A stretch of DNA of 64,000 nt, taken from Pseudomonas kermanshahensis. GTDB lineage: Bacteria; Pseudomonadota; Gammaproteobacteria; Pseudomonadales; Pseudomonadaceae. The stretch is from positions 2,108,001 to 2,172,000 of the forward strand of contig NZ_JABWRY020000001.1 in assembly GCF_014269205.2 (NCBI RefSeq). The letters are read 5' to 3'. Made by a program: the position numbers and the translations under genes. A model generated the notes under the pieces. That model did no database searches and had not been told where the DNA came from. It was given only the letters and a program-made list of their open reading frames with translations. This document shows, in pieces, positions 8,510-17,015 of the stretch (the stretch's first letter is position 1; the number at the start of each line of letters is the position of its first letter).

Positions 8510-8803
8510 ATGATGCGACATATCGTGTTGTTCCGCCGGCTGGCCGGGGTGGATGCCCAGCCTGAACTGGAAGGCAGGCTGGTGGCGCGGATGCGCGGCC
8601 TCACGGAAGAAATCGACTTCATTCGCGACTGGAGAGTCGCCGCCAACGAACTGGATCGGCCGATCTGCTGGGACTACATCCTCGAGTCCAGCTTCGACGA
8701 TGCCCAGGCCGTGCAGCGTTACCTGCCACACCCGGCGCACCAGGCCCTGGTCGCCGAGCTTAAACAGTACTTCGAGTGGGTAGCGGTGGATTACAGCGTC
8801 TAG
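8510..8803 (+). CDS. Dabb domain (stress-responsive alpha/beta barrel) protein
   Basis: A 97-residue protein with the Dabb pattern: MRHIVLFRR at the start, a middle DYILESSFDDAQAVQRY strand-helix, then HPAHQALVAEL. Dabb proteins form small dimeric barrels and some catalyse cyclisation, aldol or decarboxylation chemistry. The exact role is unknown. It lies 13 bp after the dehydrogenase stop with GAGGAGG upstream, so it is operonic. Small alpha/beta-barrel partners are common in sugar and lactone catabolic clusters. Confidence 0.85.
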   Translation: MMRHIVLFRRLAGVDAQPELEGRLVARMRGLTEEIDFIRDWRVAANELDRPICWDYILESSFDDAQAVQRYLPHPAHQALVAELKQYFEWVAVDYSV

Positions 8804-8858
8804 ACCTCTGATCAGCGCCCGGCTCGCTGACGGGGCCAGGCGCTATAACAAAAAAGAT

Positions 8859-8877
8859 CCGGCATCACAGGTGCCGG
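8859..8877. other. Short hairpin upstream of MFS gene
   Basis: CCGGCA and TGCCGG pair around a 7-nt loop, just before the MFS ribosome-binding site. On the minus strand it is followed by a T run (A run at 8850-8855 on the plus strand), so it resembles a leftward terminator, though no leftward gene reads into it. It could also set mRNA stability or attenuate expression inside the operon. Confidence 0.35.
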
Positions 8878-8889
8878 GCGGAGTCGTAC

Positions 8890-10179
8890 ATGAACAAGAA
8901 AAAGAACTACCGCTGGACGATCCTGACCCTGTTGTTTCTGGCCATGATCATCAACTATGTCGATCGCGCTGCCTTGTCGATCGCCATGCCTTTCATCACC
9001 CAGGAATACCACCTCACGCCCGCCGAGAAGGGCATGATTTTCAGCAGCTTCTTCTTCGGTTACGCGCTGTTCTGTTTCGTCGGTGGCTACTTGGCCGACC
9101 GTTACGGCCCCAAACGCGTACTGACCTGGTCCATGAGCTTCTGGTCGGTGCTGTGTGGCTCTACCGCCCTGGCGTTCAACTTCTGGTCGCTGCTGATCGT
9201 TCGCGCCCTGTTCGGTGTAGGTGAAGGGCCGGTTTCGACCACGGCCAACAAGACAGTGAACAGCTGGTTCCCGATCAAGGAGCGTGCCCGCGCCATAGGT
9301 ATCAACCAAGCGGGCGGCCCGTTGGGCGGCGCCTTGGCCGGTCCCATCGTCGGTTTCCTCGCGTTGTGGCTGGGCTGGCGAGTGGCCTTCGTGGTCATCG
9401 CAGTGATCGGCGTGCTCTGGGCCATTGCCTGGTGGCGCATGGCAGCGTCCACGCCAAAGGAACACCCGCAGGTTTCGGCCGAAGAACTGGCGCTGATCAA
9501 CGAGGGCCGCGAAGCCCCCGTGACCGCCGTGGAAGAGGCGCCGCGCACGCCGGTTTTGCAGATCATCCTGCAGCGTTCGGTGCTGGTCACCGGTGTCTCG
9601 CTGTTCTGTTACAACTACATTCTGTATTTCTTCATGACCTGGTTCCCCAGTTACCTGATCGACGCCAAGGGCATCGACCTGAAGGCCATGAGTATTGTCA
9701 CCGCGTTGCCATGGCTGGTGGGCACTGTCGGCTTCGTCTGCGGTGGGCTGCTGATCGACTGGGTGTTCAAACGCACCGGCAAGCAACTGTTTTCGCGCAA
9801 GGTGGTGCTGGTTACGTGCCTGCTGATTGCGGCAGTGTGCATCGGTTTGACCGGGCAGGTGCAAAGCGTGACCAGTACGGTCGCGGTCATGACCGTGGCG
9901 ATCGGCTTCTTGATGCTGACTGCGCCGGCTTACTGGTCGTTGATCCAGGATGCCGTGCCCGATCATCAGGTCGGTACGGCTGGTGGTTTCATGCACGGGC
10001 TGGCCAACCTTTCGGGCATCGTTGCGCCGACCGTGACCGGGTTCATTATCCAGTCCACCGGCACCTACGCCAGCGGCTTTGGCCTGGCGGCGGCGCTAGG
10101 GGTTGTAGGGGCCTTGATCGTCGCCTTGTTCGTCGGCCAGAAACCGGCAAAACAGGCAGCAGCCGTCGCTACCGCTTGA
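8890..10179 (+). CDS. MFS transporter, anion:cation symporter (acid-sugar) type
   Basis: A 429-residue twelve-helix inner-membrane carrier. The first helix ends in NYVDRAALSIAMPF, the pattern seen in GudP, ExuT and DgoT carriers of glucarate, hexuronate and galactonate. The loop 2-3 motif GGYLADRYGPKRV is intact. The substrate is probably a carboxylated sugar. It sits in the middle of the catabolic cluster, and with the OprD porin at 13154 provides uptake across both membranes. Confidence 0.9.
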   Translation: MNKKKNYRWTILTLLFLAMIINYVDRAALSIAMPFITQEYHLTPAEKGMIFSSFFFGYALFCFVGGYLADRYGPKRVLTWSMSFWSVLCGSTALAFNFWSLLIVRALFGVGEGPVSTTANKTVNSWFPIKERARAIGINQAGGPLGGALAGPIVGFLALWLGWRVAFVVIAVIGVLWAIAWWRMAASTPKEHPQVSAEELALINEGREAPVTAVEEAPRTPVLQIILQRSVLVTGVSLFCYNYILYFFMTWFPSYLIDAKGIDLKAMSIVTALPWLVGTVGFVCGGLLIDWVFKRTGKQLFSRKVVLVTCLLIAAVCIGLTGQVQSVTSTVAVMTVAIGFLMLTAPAYWSLIQDAVPDHQVGTAGGFMHGLANLSGIVAPTVTGFIIQSTGTYASGFGLAAALGVVGALIVALFVGQKPAKQAAAVATA

Positions 10180-10246
10180 CTTGATGGCACCTCCAGCGGG
10201 GCAACCCGCTGGGCTTCTGCACTTCACACGTTTTTGGGAATTCGCC

Positions 10247-11056
10247 ATGCCTACGCTTCTTATCACCGGCGCCGCCGGTATCGTCGGAACCGCGCTGCGC
10301 CCTTACCTGCGCGAGCGTTTCACCCTGCGCCTGCTGGACCGCAGGCCGGTCACCGAGTTGAACGCAGGCGAAGTTGCGCTGGTCGGCGACCTGACCGACC
10401 CGGCCTTCGTCCGCCAAGCCACCGAAGGCATTGACGCGGTGCTTCATCTGGCCTGCGCCCACGGCACCGACATTCACTTTCAGAGCACTGTGCAGCCCAA
10501 CTACCATGCCACCCTGTACTTGCTCGAGGCCGCGCAACGGGCTGGCGCCAAGCGCTTCGTGTTTGCCAGCAGCCACCATGTGCTGGGCCAGTACCACAGC
10601 CAGGCGGCCACTCATTTCGACGACAGCCCGGTGGCCCCGGACAGTTACTACGCCTTGAGCAAAGTGTTTGGCGAAGCGGCCTGCGCCATGTTTTCGCAGC
10701 GCAGCGACCTGGCCACATTCGTCGTGCGCATCGGCAATGCCGACCCCAAGGTGGCCGACGCCCGTCGGCTGCGCTTGTGGACCAGCGCCCGCGACCTGGC
10801 GCAGTTGGTGCTGATCGGCCTGGAGCACCCGCAGGTGCGTCACGAGATCGTCTATGGCGTGTCGGAGTGCCCGGATGCGTTCTTCCATAACCGCCGCGCC
10901 CGTGCGCTGGGCTATTGCCCCCAGGATAATGCCAGCGATCATCTGGCCGACGACTTCCTGGCCTACGAGGCCATGGCGCCGGTAGGCTCTGGCCGCGATC
11001 ACGTTGGGGGGGCCTACGCCGGTGTGCCTTTGGCCAGTGTTCTGGAGCAAGCATGA
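10247..11056 (+). CDS. NAD-dependent epimerase/dehydratase family, uronate dehydrogenase-like
   Basis: A 269-residue extended short-chain dehydrogenase. The NAD motif TGAAGIVG is at residues 7-14 and the catalytic Tyr-x-x-x-Lys is in SYYALSKVFGE. The stretches FASSHHVLGQY, PDSYYALSK and HEIVYGVS closely follow Pseudomonas uronate dehydrogenase (Udh), which oxidises galacturonate or glucuronate to the aldarolactone. Overall divergence from Udh leaves the sugar open. The ATG giving MPTLLITG was chosen because it starts directly at the Rossmann strand. Its stop overlaps the next start by 4 bp (ATGA), so translation is coupled. Confidence 0.87.
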   Translation: MPTLLITGAAGIVGTALRPYLRERFTLRLLDRRPVTELNAGEVALVGDLTDPAFVRQATEGIDAVLHLACAHGTDIHFQSTVQPNYHATLYLLEAAQRAGAKRFVFASSHHVLGQYHSQAATHFDDSPVAPDSYYALSKVFGEAACAMFSQRSDLATFVVRIGNADPKVADARRLRLWTSARDLAQLVLIGLEHPQVRHEIVYGVSECPDAFFHNRRARALGYCPQDNASDHLADDFLAYEAMAPVGSGRDHVGGAYAGVPLASVLEQA

Positions 11057-12141
11057 AAATCGTCCGTATCGATACCCAGGTCGTGGAAATTCCTTTCCAG
11101 GATGGCGGCAAGGGCCTGGGCATCACGCCGACCACCTGGCACACGCTGGAAAACGTGCTGATTCGATTGGAAGACGAGCAGGGTAACGTCGGCTGGGGCG
11201 AAGCCTTTGGCTACTTCGTCGCCGATGCCACCAAGGCCCTGATCGATCGCCTGATTGCGCCGCTGCTGCTGCACCGCCAGGTCGATGACATCGCCGCCTT
11301 TAACCGCGAACTGCAGTTGCGGTTGCACCTGTTCGGGCGTTATGGGGTGACGATGTTTGCCATTTCCGGCGTCGATATCGCCCTGTGGGACCTCGCCGCC
11401 CGCCGCGAGGGCGTGCCCTTGCATCGCCTGCTGGGCCAGGCCCACCGCGAGCAGGTGCCAGCCTATGCCAGCCTGGTGCGCTATGCCGATGATGAGGTGG
11501 CCCCGGCGATCTGCGAAAAGGCATTGCGCATGGGCTTTTGTGACATCAAGTTGCATGAGGTGACGTTGCCGGAGATCGCCGCCTGCCGCGACGCCGTTGG
11601 CAACGACATACCGCTGGCGACCGACGTCAACTGCGCCTGGACGGCTGCGGACACCCGCGCCTGGCTGCCAGCATTGGCGGACCTACAACTGGCCTGGCTG
11701 GAAGAGCCGATATTCCCACCGGAAGATTTCGCCACGTTGGCCAGCTTGCGCGGCCAGGGAGTGCCGTTGTCGGCAGGGGAGAACTGGTGCACTGCCGTGC
11801 AGTTCGAGCAGGCGCTGGTGGCAGGTGCGGTCGATTCGATCCAGCCCAGCGTGACCAAGGTCGGGGGTATTTCCGAATGCCTGCGCATCGCCGCGCTCGC
11901 TGACCAGCACAACGCCGTGGTATTGCCGCACTGCCCGTACTTCGGACCCGGCCTGATCGCCACCTTGCACCTGGCGGCGGTGCAACAGCGCGTGCCACAA
12001 GTGGAGTACCTGTTCGTCGAACCGGCGGCCTGGTTGTACCCGGTCGAGCAACTGCGCCAGGGCAACTTGTTGCAGATCCCGCAGGGCCCCGGCCTTGGCC
12101 TGGACATCGACGTGCAAGTAGCCGAGCGCTACCGCCGCTGA
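11053..12141 (+). CDS. Mandelate racemase/muconate lactonizing (enolase superfamily) enzyme
   Basis: A 362-residue protein with an N-terminal capping domain and a TIM barrel. Metal ligands are D191 (ATDVN), E217 (WLEEP) and E243 (SAGEN). A D261-H293 pair (DSIQPS; LPHCP) marks the mandelate racemase subgroup. The base on the second strand is K166 in a K-x-H arrangement (DIKLHE) instead of the common K-x-K. Family members dehydrate acid sugars to 2-keto-3-deoxy acids, or racemise or cycloisomerise them. Dehydration fits the context. It is translationally coupled to the Udh-like gene. Confidence 0.88.
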   Translation: MKIVRIDTQVVEIPFQDGGKGLGITPTTWHTLENVLIRLEDEQGNVGWGEAFGYFVADATKALIDRLIAPLLLHRQVDDIAAFNRELQLRLHLFGRYGVTMFAISGVDIALWDLAARREGVPLHRLLGQAHREQVPAYASLVRYADDEVAPAICEKALRMGFCDIKLHEVTLPEIAACRDAVGNDIPLATDVNCAWTAADTRAWLPALADLQLAWLEEPIFPPEDFATLASLRGQGVPLSAGENWCTAVQFEQALVAGAVDSIQPSVTKVGGISECLRIAALADQHNAVVLPHCPYFGPGLIATLHLAAVQQRVPQVEYLFVEPAAWLYPVEQLRQGNLLQIPQGPGLGLDIDVQVAERYRR

Positions 12142-12231
12142 CGCTGGCGCGTATCCCGTAATTGCTCCCCTCCGCTGTGCCACGGCGCGGCGGCAGGGGC
12201 GACGTGTGCCCGTGAGGGCATCGGAGGTCCT

Positions 12232-13101
12232 ATGCAACCGTTGGTTCTGAGCAACGCCACCTGGTCTGTCGGGCTGCTTCCTGCCTGGGGTGGGCGTATC
12301 GCCCACCTGCGTGCCGAGGGGCTCGACGTGCTGCTGCCGATCTCGGCCGAGCACTTCGACCCGCTCGACTGGCCGCGGGCTGGCGCGTACCCGCTGGTGC
12401 CGTACTCCAACCGTATTCGCAATGCCCAACTGCAGTTTGCAGGGCAGGCCTATACATTGCCGGCTCACCCCGCAGCGCGGCCGCACACCTTGCATGGGGT
12501 GGCGCACACACTGGCGTGGCACGTGCTGGAACCCTGTGCCGGGCAGTTGACCCTTGCCTGCGATTACCAAGGCGAGCACTGGCCCTGGGCATTTCGTGCC
12601 GAACAGCGTTTCGTGCTCGAAGGCAATCGCTTGAGCATCGTCCTGGCGCTGCTCAACCAGGGGGATTCCCCCATGCCTGCGGGCCTTGGGCTGCACCCGT
12701 ATTTTCAACGCCATGCGGGGCTGAACGTACGTTACCAGGTTGGCCGGGAATGGCAGATCGATGATCAGTACCTGGCTACCGGCGGCTTTCGGCAGGCCAC
12801 GCAGCCTGTGTCGATCGACGCCGATGACGCCCAGGCGTTGGCGCACTACCAGTCCTGCTGGGATGGGCTACTGGAACTCGATTACCCGGCGGGCAGCCTG
12901 AAACTGCAGGCAAGCCCACCCCTGAGCCATTTCGTTGCCTTTGCCCCGACCGGCAGCCGATACCTGTGCCTGGAGCCGGTTTCGCACCTGGCCGATGCTT
13001 TCAACCAGCCTGAACAGGCCTGGGGCGATACCGGCACCCAGGTGCTGGGCCCTGGCCAGCGGCTTGAAGCCACCCTCGAATTTACCTGGCAGCGACGCTG
13101 A
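12232..13101 (+). CDS. Aldose 1-epimerase family protein
   Basis: A 289-residue galactose-mutarotase-like beta-sandwich protein. Conserved elements include YSNRIRNAQ near residue 62, the first catalytic His region HTLHGVAH, and the second in GLGLHPYF. FNQPEQAWG near residue 262 probably holds the Glu. It would interconvert anomers of the sugar used by the upstream dehydrogenase, supplying the anomer that enzyme prefers. A 90-bp gap separates it from the enolase-superfamily gene, so a minor internal promoter is possible. Confidence 0.88.
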   Translation: MQPLVLSNATWSVGLLPAWGGRIAHLRAEGLDVLLPISAEHFDPLDWPRAGAYPLVPYSNRIRNAQLQFAGQAYTLPAHPAARPHTLHGVAHTLAWHVLEPCAGQLTLACDYQGEHWPWAFRAEQRFVLEGNRLSIVLALLNQGDSPMPAGLGLHPYFQRHAGLNVRYQVGREWQIDDQYLATGGFRQATQPVSIDADDAQALAHYQSCWDGLLELDYPAGSLKLQASPPLSHFVAFAPTGSRYLCLEPVSHLADAFNQPEQAWGDTGTQVLGPGQRLEATLEFTWQRR

Positions 13102-13153
13102 CAGCTTTGCCGAGCGCTGTATCCAACACCCACAATAAAAGAGAACAACAACA

Positions 13154-14434
13154 ATGAAACTCTCCTCGACTGGAGCGGGCTTCGCTCGCGCTGCAAAACC
13201 CTTGTCGCTGCTGCTCGGGCTGGGCCCACTGTGTGCCCAGGCGGCCTTTCTGGAGGACGGCAAGGCCAACCTGACATTGCGCAACTTCTACTACAACCAC
13301 GACCTGCGCGACTCCACCAAGCCTGCGCAGTCCAAGCTGGAGGAGTGGGCCCAGGGCTTCATCCTCAAAGGTGAGTCCGGTTACACCGACACCACGGTCG
13401 GGGTGGGCGTGGACGTTTATGCCGGCCTGGGGCTAAAACTGGATTCATCGCCATCGCGCAGTGGCTCGGCGCTGCTGCCGGGCGCCTACAACCGTGCGGG
13501 TGGGCCCCGCAATGCTGACCCGCGTTCGGCTGACGAGTTTTCCGAGGCCACGGCAGCGGTCAAATTCAAGTATTCGAAAACCGAGTTGAAGGTGGGCGGT
13601 CTGTTCCCCAAAATCCCCCTGGTCAGCGCCGGCGATGCGCGCTTGCTGCCGCAGTTTTTCGAAGGCGCGATGCTCGATATACGCGAACTGGACAACCTCG
13701 ATATTGGCCTGGGCCAGATGCGCAAGGTCAACCAGCGCGAGTTCGCCGGCGCTCGCGACATCCAGGTGGGCAACTACTACAGCGTGTTCAGTGACCGCTT
13801 CGACTACTTGGGCGGCACCTGGCGCGCCACCCCGCAGACGTCGCTGGGGCTGTGGACCGGTCGCCTTGCCGACGTCTACCAGCAAACCTTGTATACCGGT
13901 ACCCAGGCGTTCAAAGCCGGCGACTGGAACCTTTCCGGCACTTTCAACTACCTCGATACTGGCGAGTCGGGCACTGAGAAGGCTGGCAATCTCGATAGCC
14001 GCATGACTTCGGCGATGCTCAGCGCCAACCTCAAGGCCCAGACGTTCCGCCTTGGCTACCAATACAACGCAGGCGACAGCGCCTTGCCGTTCATTCATGA
14101 CACTGACCTGCCGGGGGTTGCCAACGCCGTACAGGTGCTGCGCTTCGACCGTGCCCAGGAGCGCTCGTGGCAGGCCCGCTACGACCTCGATTTCGCCGCC
14201 CTCGGCGTACCGGGGCTGACGGCGTTCGCCCGTTATGTGCGCGGGGACAACTTCAAGGTGGCGGGGGAGGATGGCAGTGAGTGGGAGCGCAACCTGGATG
14301 TTACCTACGTGATCCAGAGCGGGCCGCTGAAGAACCTGGCGTTGCGCTGGCGCAACGTCGAACTGCGCGGAGATGCGACCGGGCGGCGCGACGAGAACCG
14401 CGTGATCATTGCCTATACCTTGCCGCTGTTTTGA
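13154..14434 (+). CDS. OprD family outer membrane porin
   Basis: A 426-residue substrate-specific porin. A signal peptide of about 31 residues ends at AQA-AFLEDG. The mature start ANLTLRNFYYNHDLRD and the EEWAQGF motif are typical of OprD. The protein ends in an aromatic residue (ALPLF), as expected for an outer-membrane beta-barrel. OprD channels admit small carboxylates and amino acids. Its place in the cluster points to entry of the sugar acid handled by the neighbouring enzymes. Confidence 0.92.
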   Translation: MKLSSTGAGFARAAKPLSLLLGLGPLCAQAAFLEDGKANLTLRNFYYNHDLRDSTKPAQSKLEEWAQGFILKGESGYTDTTVGVGVDVYAGLGLKLDSSPSRSGSALLPGAYNRAGGPRNADPRSADEFSEATAAVKFKYSKTELKVGGLFPKIPLVSAGDARLLPQFFEGAMLDIRELDNLDIGLGQMRKVNQREFAGARDIQVGNYYSVFSDRFDYLGGTWRATPQTSLGLWTGRLADVYQQTLYTGTQAFKAGDWNLSGTFNYLDTGESGTEKAGNLDSRMTSAMLSANLKAQTFRLGYQYNAGDSALPFIHDTDLPGVANAVQVLRFDRAQERSWQARYDLDFAALGVPGLTAFARYVRGDNFKVAGEDGSEWERNLDVTYVIQSGPLKNLALRWRNVELRGDATGRRDENRVIIAYTLPLF

Positions 14435-14521
14435 GCCTTTGGCCTGGGGCTGCTTTGCAGCCCCTTCGCGACGCGCCCCCAACAATCCCGAACCGATTCA
14501 CATCCCCCCAGGAAGACACCA

Positions 14522-15484
14522 GTGCCCCAGCCCTTGGACCCCGCCATGCAGGCCTACATCGACAACAGCAAGCGTTTCACCGCGACCGACAACAGCCTGG
14601 CCGCCCGGCGCTCGGCATTCCTGCAAGCCTGCCGCAATTGCACACCGCCACCGCCTGAAGGCTGGGGTATCGAGGACATCGACCTGCAGGGCCTGCGCCT
14701 GCGCTGCTATCAACCCGCCGGCCCGGCACCGGAAGGTGGCTGGCCAACGCTGCTGTACCTGCACGGCGGTGGCTGGGACCTGGGTAACCTCGATACCCAC
14801 GACTGGTTCGCTTACGCCCTGGCGCGCCGGGCACCGATCGCCATCGTCGCGGTCGAGTATCGGCTGGCGCCAGAGCATGCCTACCCTGCACCGCTGGAGG
14901 ACTGCCTGAAGGTGTGGTCGGCGTTGCGCAGTGGCCAGGTCGATGCGCGCCTCAGCCAGGCCCGCTTGATGGTCGCCGGCGACAGCGCAGGCGGCACCCT
15001 GGCGGCCGGCTTGTGCAGGGCACTGCGCCGTGACGGCCAGCCGCAGCCAGTGGGGCAATTGCTGGTGTACCCGGTACTGACTGCCCGGCGGCAGTTGCCG
15101 TCGATGCAGCAGCATGCAGAGGCACCGATGATGACGGTGGCGGGGCTGATGAAGTCCCTAGAAGGGTTTCTGCCGGTCAAGGCCGACCGTGATGACCCCT
15201 GCGCGATGCCGTTGGAGGCGGATGACTTCGCCGGGCTGGCCCCGGCCTGGGTGCTGGTGGCCAGTGTCGACCCACTGCGCGATCACGGCATCGCCTACTG
15301 TGACGCGCTTGCGGCGCATGGGGTGCAGGCCGATGCCTGGGTAGGCGAGGGGATGGTGCATTCCAGCCTGCGCGCCTTCGGGGTGGCTGAGGTCGAGCAG
15401 GCTTGGGACCGAATGGCCGTACAGTTGCTGCAGTGGGCGCAGGGCACCCTCGATTCCGCCGACGGCGGGGCATCTGCGCACTGA
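14522..15484 (+). CDS. Alpha/beta hydrolase, hormone-sensitive lipase-like esterase
   Basis: A 320-residue carboxylesterase of the HSL (GDSAG) family. The oxyanion motif HGGGW is near residue 81 and the nucleophile elbow GDSAGG near 155. The acid and base are probably in DPLRDH and GMVHSSL near the C-terminus. There is no signal peptide, so it is cytoplasmic. The start is a GTG with AGGA about 7 nt upstream; a later ATG (MQAYID) is possible. As the last gene of the cluster it may free the sugar acid from an ester or open a lactone. Confidence 0.87.
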   Translation: MPQPLDPAMQAYIDNSKRFTATDNSLAARRSAFLQACRNCTPPPPEGWGIEDIDLQGLRLRCYQPAGPAPEGGWPTLLYLHGGGWDLGNLDTHDWFAYALARRAPIAIVAVEYRLAPEHAYPAPLEDCLKVWSALRSGQVDARLSQARLMVAGDSAGGTLAAGLCRALRRDGQPQPVGQLLVYPVLTARRQLPSMQQHAEAPMMTVAGLMKSLEGFLPVKADRDDPCAMPLEADDFAGLAPAWVLVASVDPLRDHGIAYCDALAAHGVQADAWVGEGMVHSSLRAFGVAEVEQAWDRMAVQLLQWAQGTLDSADGGASAH

Positions 15485-15623
15485 CGAAAAACCTGCCTGC
15501 CCGCCATTATGGGGCCAGACTGTCTACACCACGCGAAGCCAGATGCTGCAGTCTTCCACGGGATGTGGCAGCCTTTGGCGACCACGCCGGGTCGCCGGGT
15601 GCCACTTGTGCCGAGGGTTGTAG

Positions 15624-16442
15624 ATGATCGAGCGTTGCGTTCGCCACGCCTTGCTGTTGTTGCTGTGCGGGTCCCTGCTACCGATGGGCGCGGGTGCGCA
15701 GGCGGCATGCCAGCACCTGACGGCCACTGGCAACCCTGAATACCCCCCGTACCTGTGGCGTGACCCGCACAACCCTCAGCAGTTGATCGGTGCCAATGCC
15801 GACTTACTCAAGCACTTGGGCAAGCAACTCGGGCTGGAGGTGGAGGTGGTCTATGGCGGGCCTTGGTCGCGTGCCCAGGAGGAAGTGGGCACGGGCCGTA
15901 TCGACCTGCTGGCCGGGTATTTTCTGACCCAAGCGCGCACCCAGCTGATGGACTTCATAAGCCCCGCATTCCTGCACACGCCCAGCGTGGTCTGGGTGCG
16001 CCAGCAAGGGGCCTTTGCCTATCAGCAATGGTCGGACCTGCAAGGTCGTAAAGGCGGGACACTGGTCAATAACAGCCATGGCCAGCAGTTCGATGACTAT
16101 GCCAGTGTCAGCCTCACGCTCGAAGCGGTGCCCAGCGCCAAGCAGGCCTTCGAGAAACTGTTGCTCAAACGCAGCGACTATGTGGTTTTCGAGCAGTACC
16201 CCGGCATGGCGTTGGCGCAGACGCTGGGCATGCAGGACAAGCTGCAGGTGCTGGACCCGCCCGTGTCCAGCGAAGGCTTGTACCTGGCGGTGTCACATAA
16301 ATCGCCCTGCAATCAGCCACAGTTGCGCGAAGCGCTGACGCGGGAGATGAACCAGGTTGTGTCCAGCACGTTGCCGGAGCAATTAATGCGGCAGAACCTG
16401 GCACGTTGGCAGCAACAGCAGTCGCAAGCGCTCGCTCACTGA
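15624..16442 (+). CDS. Periplasmic solute-binding protein (SBP_bac_3 type), orphan
   Basis: A 272-residue protein with a signal peptide (about 1-28, cleaved near AQA-ACQHL). The extracellular solute-binding family 3 pattern follows: PEYPPYLWRD, LIGANADLLKHL, RIDLLAGYFLT and a second lobe with SYVV-like hinge sequences. Members bind amino acids or small organics for ABC uptake or act as sensor inputs. No permease or ATPase gene is adjacent, and the molybdenum enzyme genes converge on it 3 bp after its stop. The ligand is unknown. Confidence 0.82.
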   Translation: MIERCVRHALLLLLCGSLLPMGAGAQAACQHLTATGNPEYPPYLWRDPHNPQQLIGANADLLKHLGKQLGLEVEVVYGGPWSRAQEEVGTGRIDLLAGYFLTQARTQLMDFISPAFLHTPSVVWVRQQGAFAYQQWSDLQGRKGGTLVNNSHGQQFDDYASVSLTLEAVPSAKQAFEKLLLKRSDYVVFEQYPGMALAQTLGMQDKLQVLDPPVSSEGLYLAVSHKSPCNQPQLREALTREMNQVVSSTLPEQLMRQNLARWQQQQSQALAH

Positions 16443-16445
16443 CCC

Positions 16446-17015
16446 TCACATCGACGTCAGGGCTTGAGGCACGTCAACGTCCAGCACCACCCCAGCATCG
16501 TCGACGGCTACGCTGGCACACGCCCGCGGATTGTCCAGGATGACCTGCCTGCCGCCTTGGTCGCCGTGCAACTGCGCCAGTGCCGGCCAGAACGCACGGC
16601 CGAAGAGCACCGGGTGCCCGCGCTGGCCCTGGTACAGCGGCAGCACGATACGTGTAGCGCTGGCCTGCTCGCACAACGTGTGCAAGGTACGCGGTGCGAT
16701 CCACGGCATATCCGCCAACAGCACCGCCACCGCCTGGGCGGGGGTCTGCAACAGGGCGGTGACCCCCGCTGCCAGGCTGGCGCCCATGCCGTGCTCGGCC
16801 TGGTCGGCCCATACGATCCGGGCACGCGGGTCGATGCCCAGTTGTTGCGCGTCGTCGTCCGGGCGCAGCACGATGTGCACCACGGCGAACTGCTCGAATG
16901 CACGCGACAGCGTCGCTGCCAGCAGCGTCTGCCCCGAAGGCAACCGTGCCAGGCGTTTGTCCCTGCCAAAACGCTGCGATCGCCCAGCCGCCAGCACCAG
17001 CGCGGCGCAGGTCAT
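16446..17015 (-). CDS. MocA-like molybdenum cofactor nucleotidyltransferase
   Basis: A 189-residue NTP-transferase of the MobA/MocA family. The N-terminal signature is LVLAAGRSQRFGRDKRL, followed by LLADMPWI for the metal-binding Asp and RGHPVLFG. Such enzymes attach CMP or GMP to molybdopterin, here probably making the cytosine dinucleotide cofactor for the Mo hydroxylase upstream. The ATG at 17015 overlaps the xdhC stop by 4 bp (ATGA); an ATG at 17030 is an alternative. Its pairing with XdhC is a standard maturation module. Confidence 0.88.
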   Translation of the reverse strand: MTCAALVLAAGRSQRFGRDKRLARLPSGQTLLAATLSRAFEQFAVVHIVLRPDDDAQQLGIDPRARIVWADQAEHGMGASLAAGVTALLQTPAQAVAVLLADMPWIAPRTLHTLCEQASATRIVLPLYQGQRGHPVLFGRAFWPALAQLHGDQGGRQVILDNPRACASVAVDDAGVVLDVDVPQALTSM

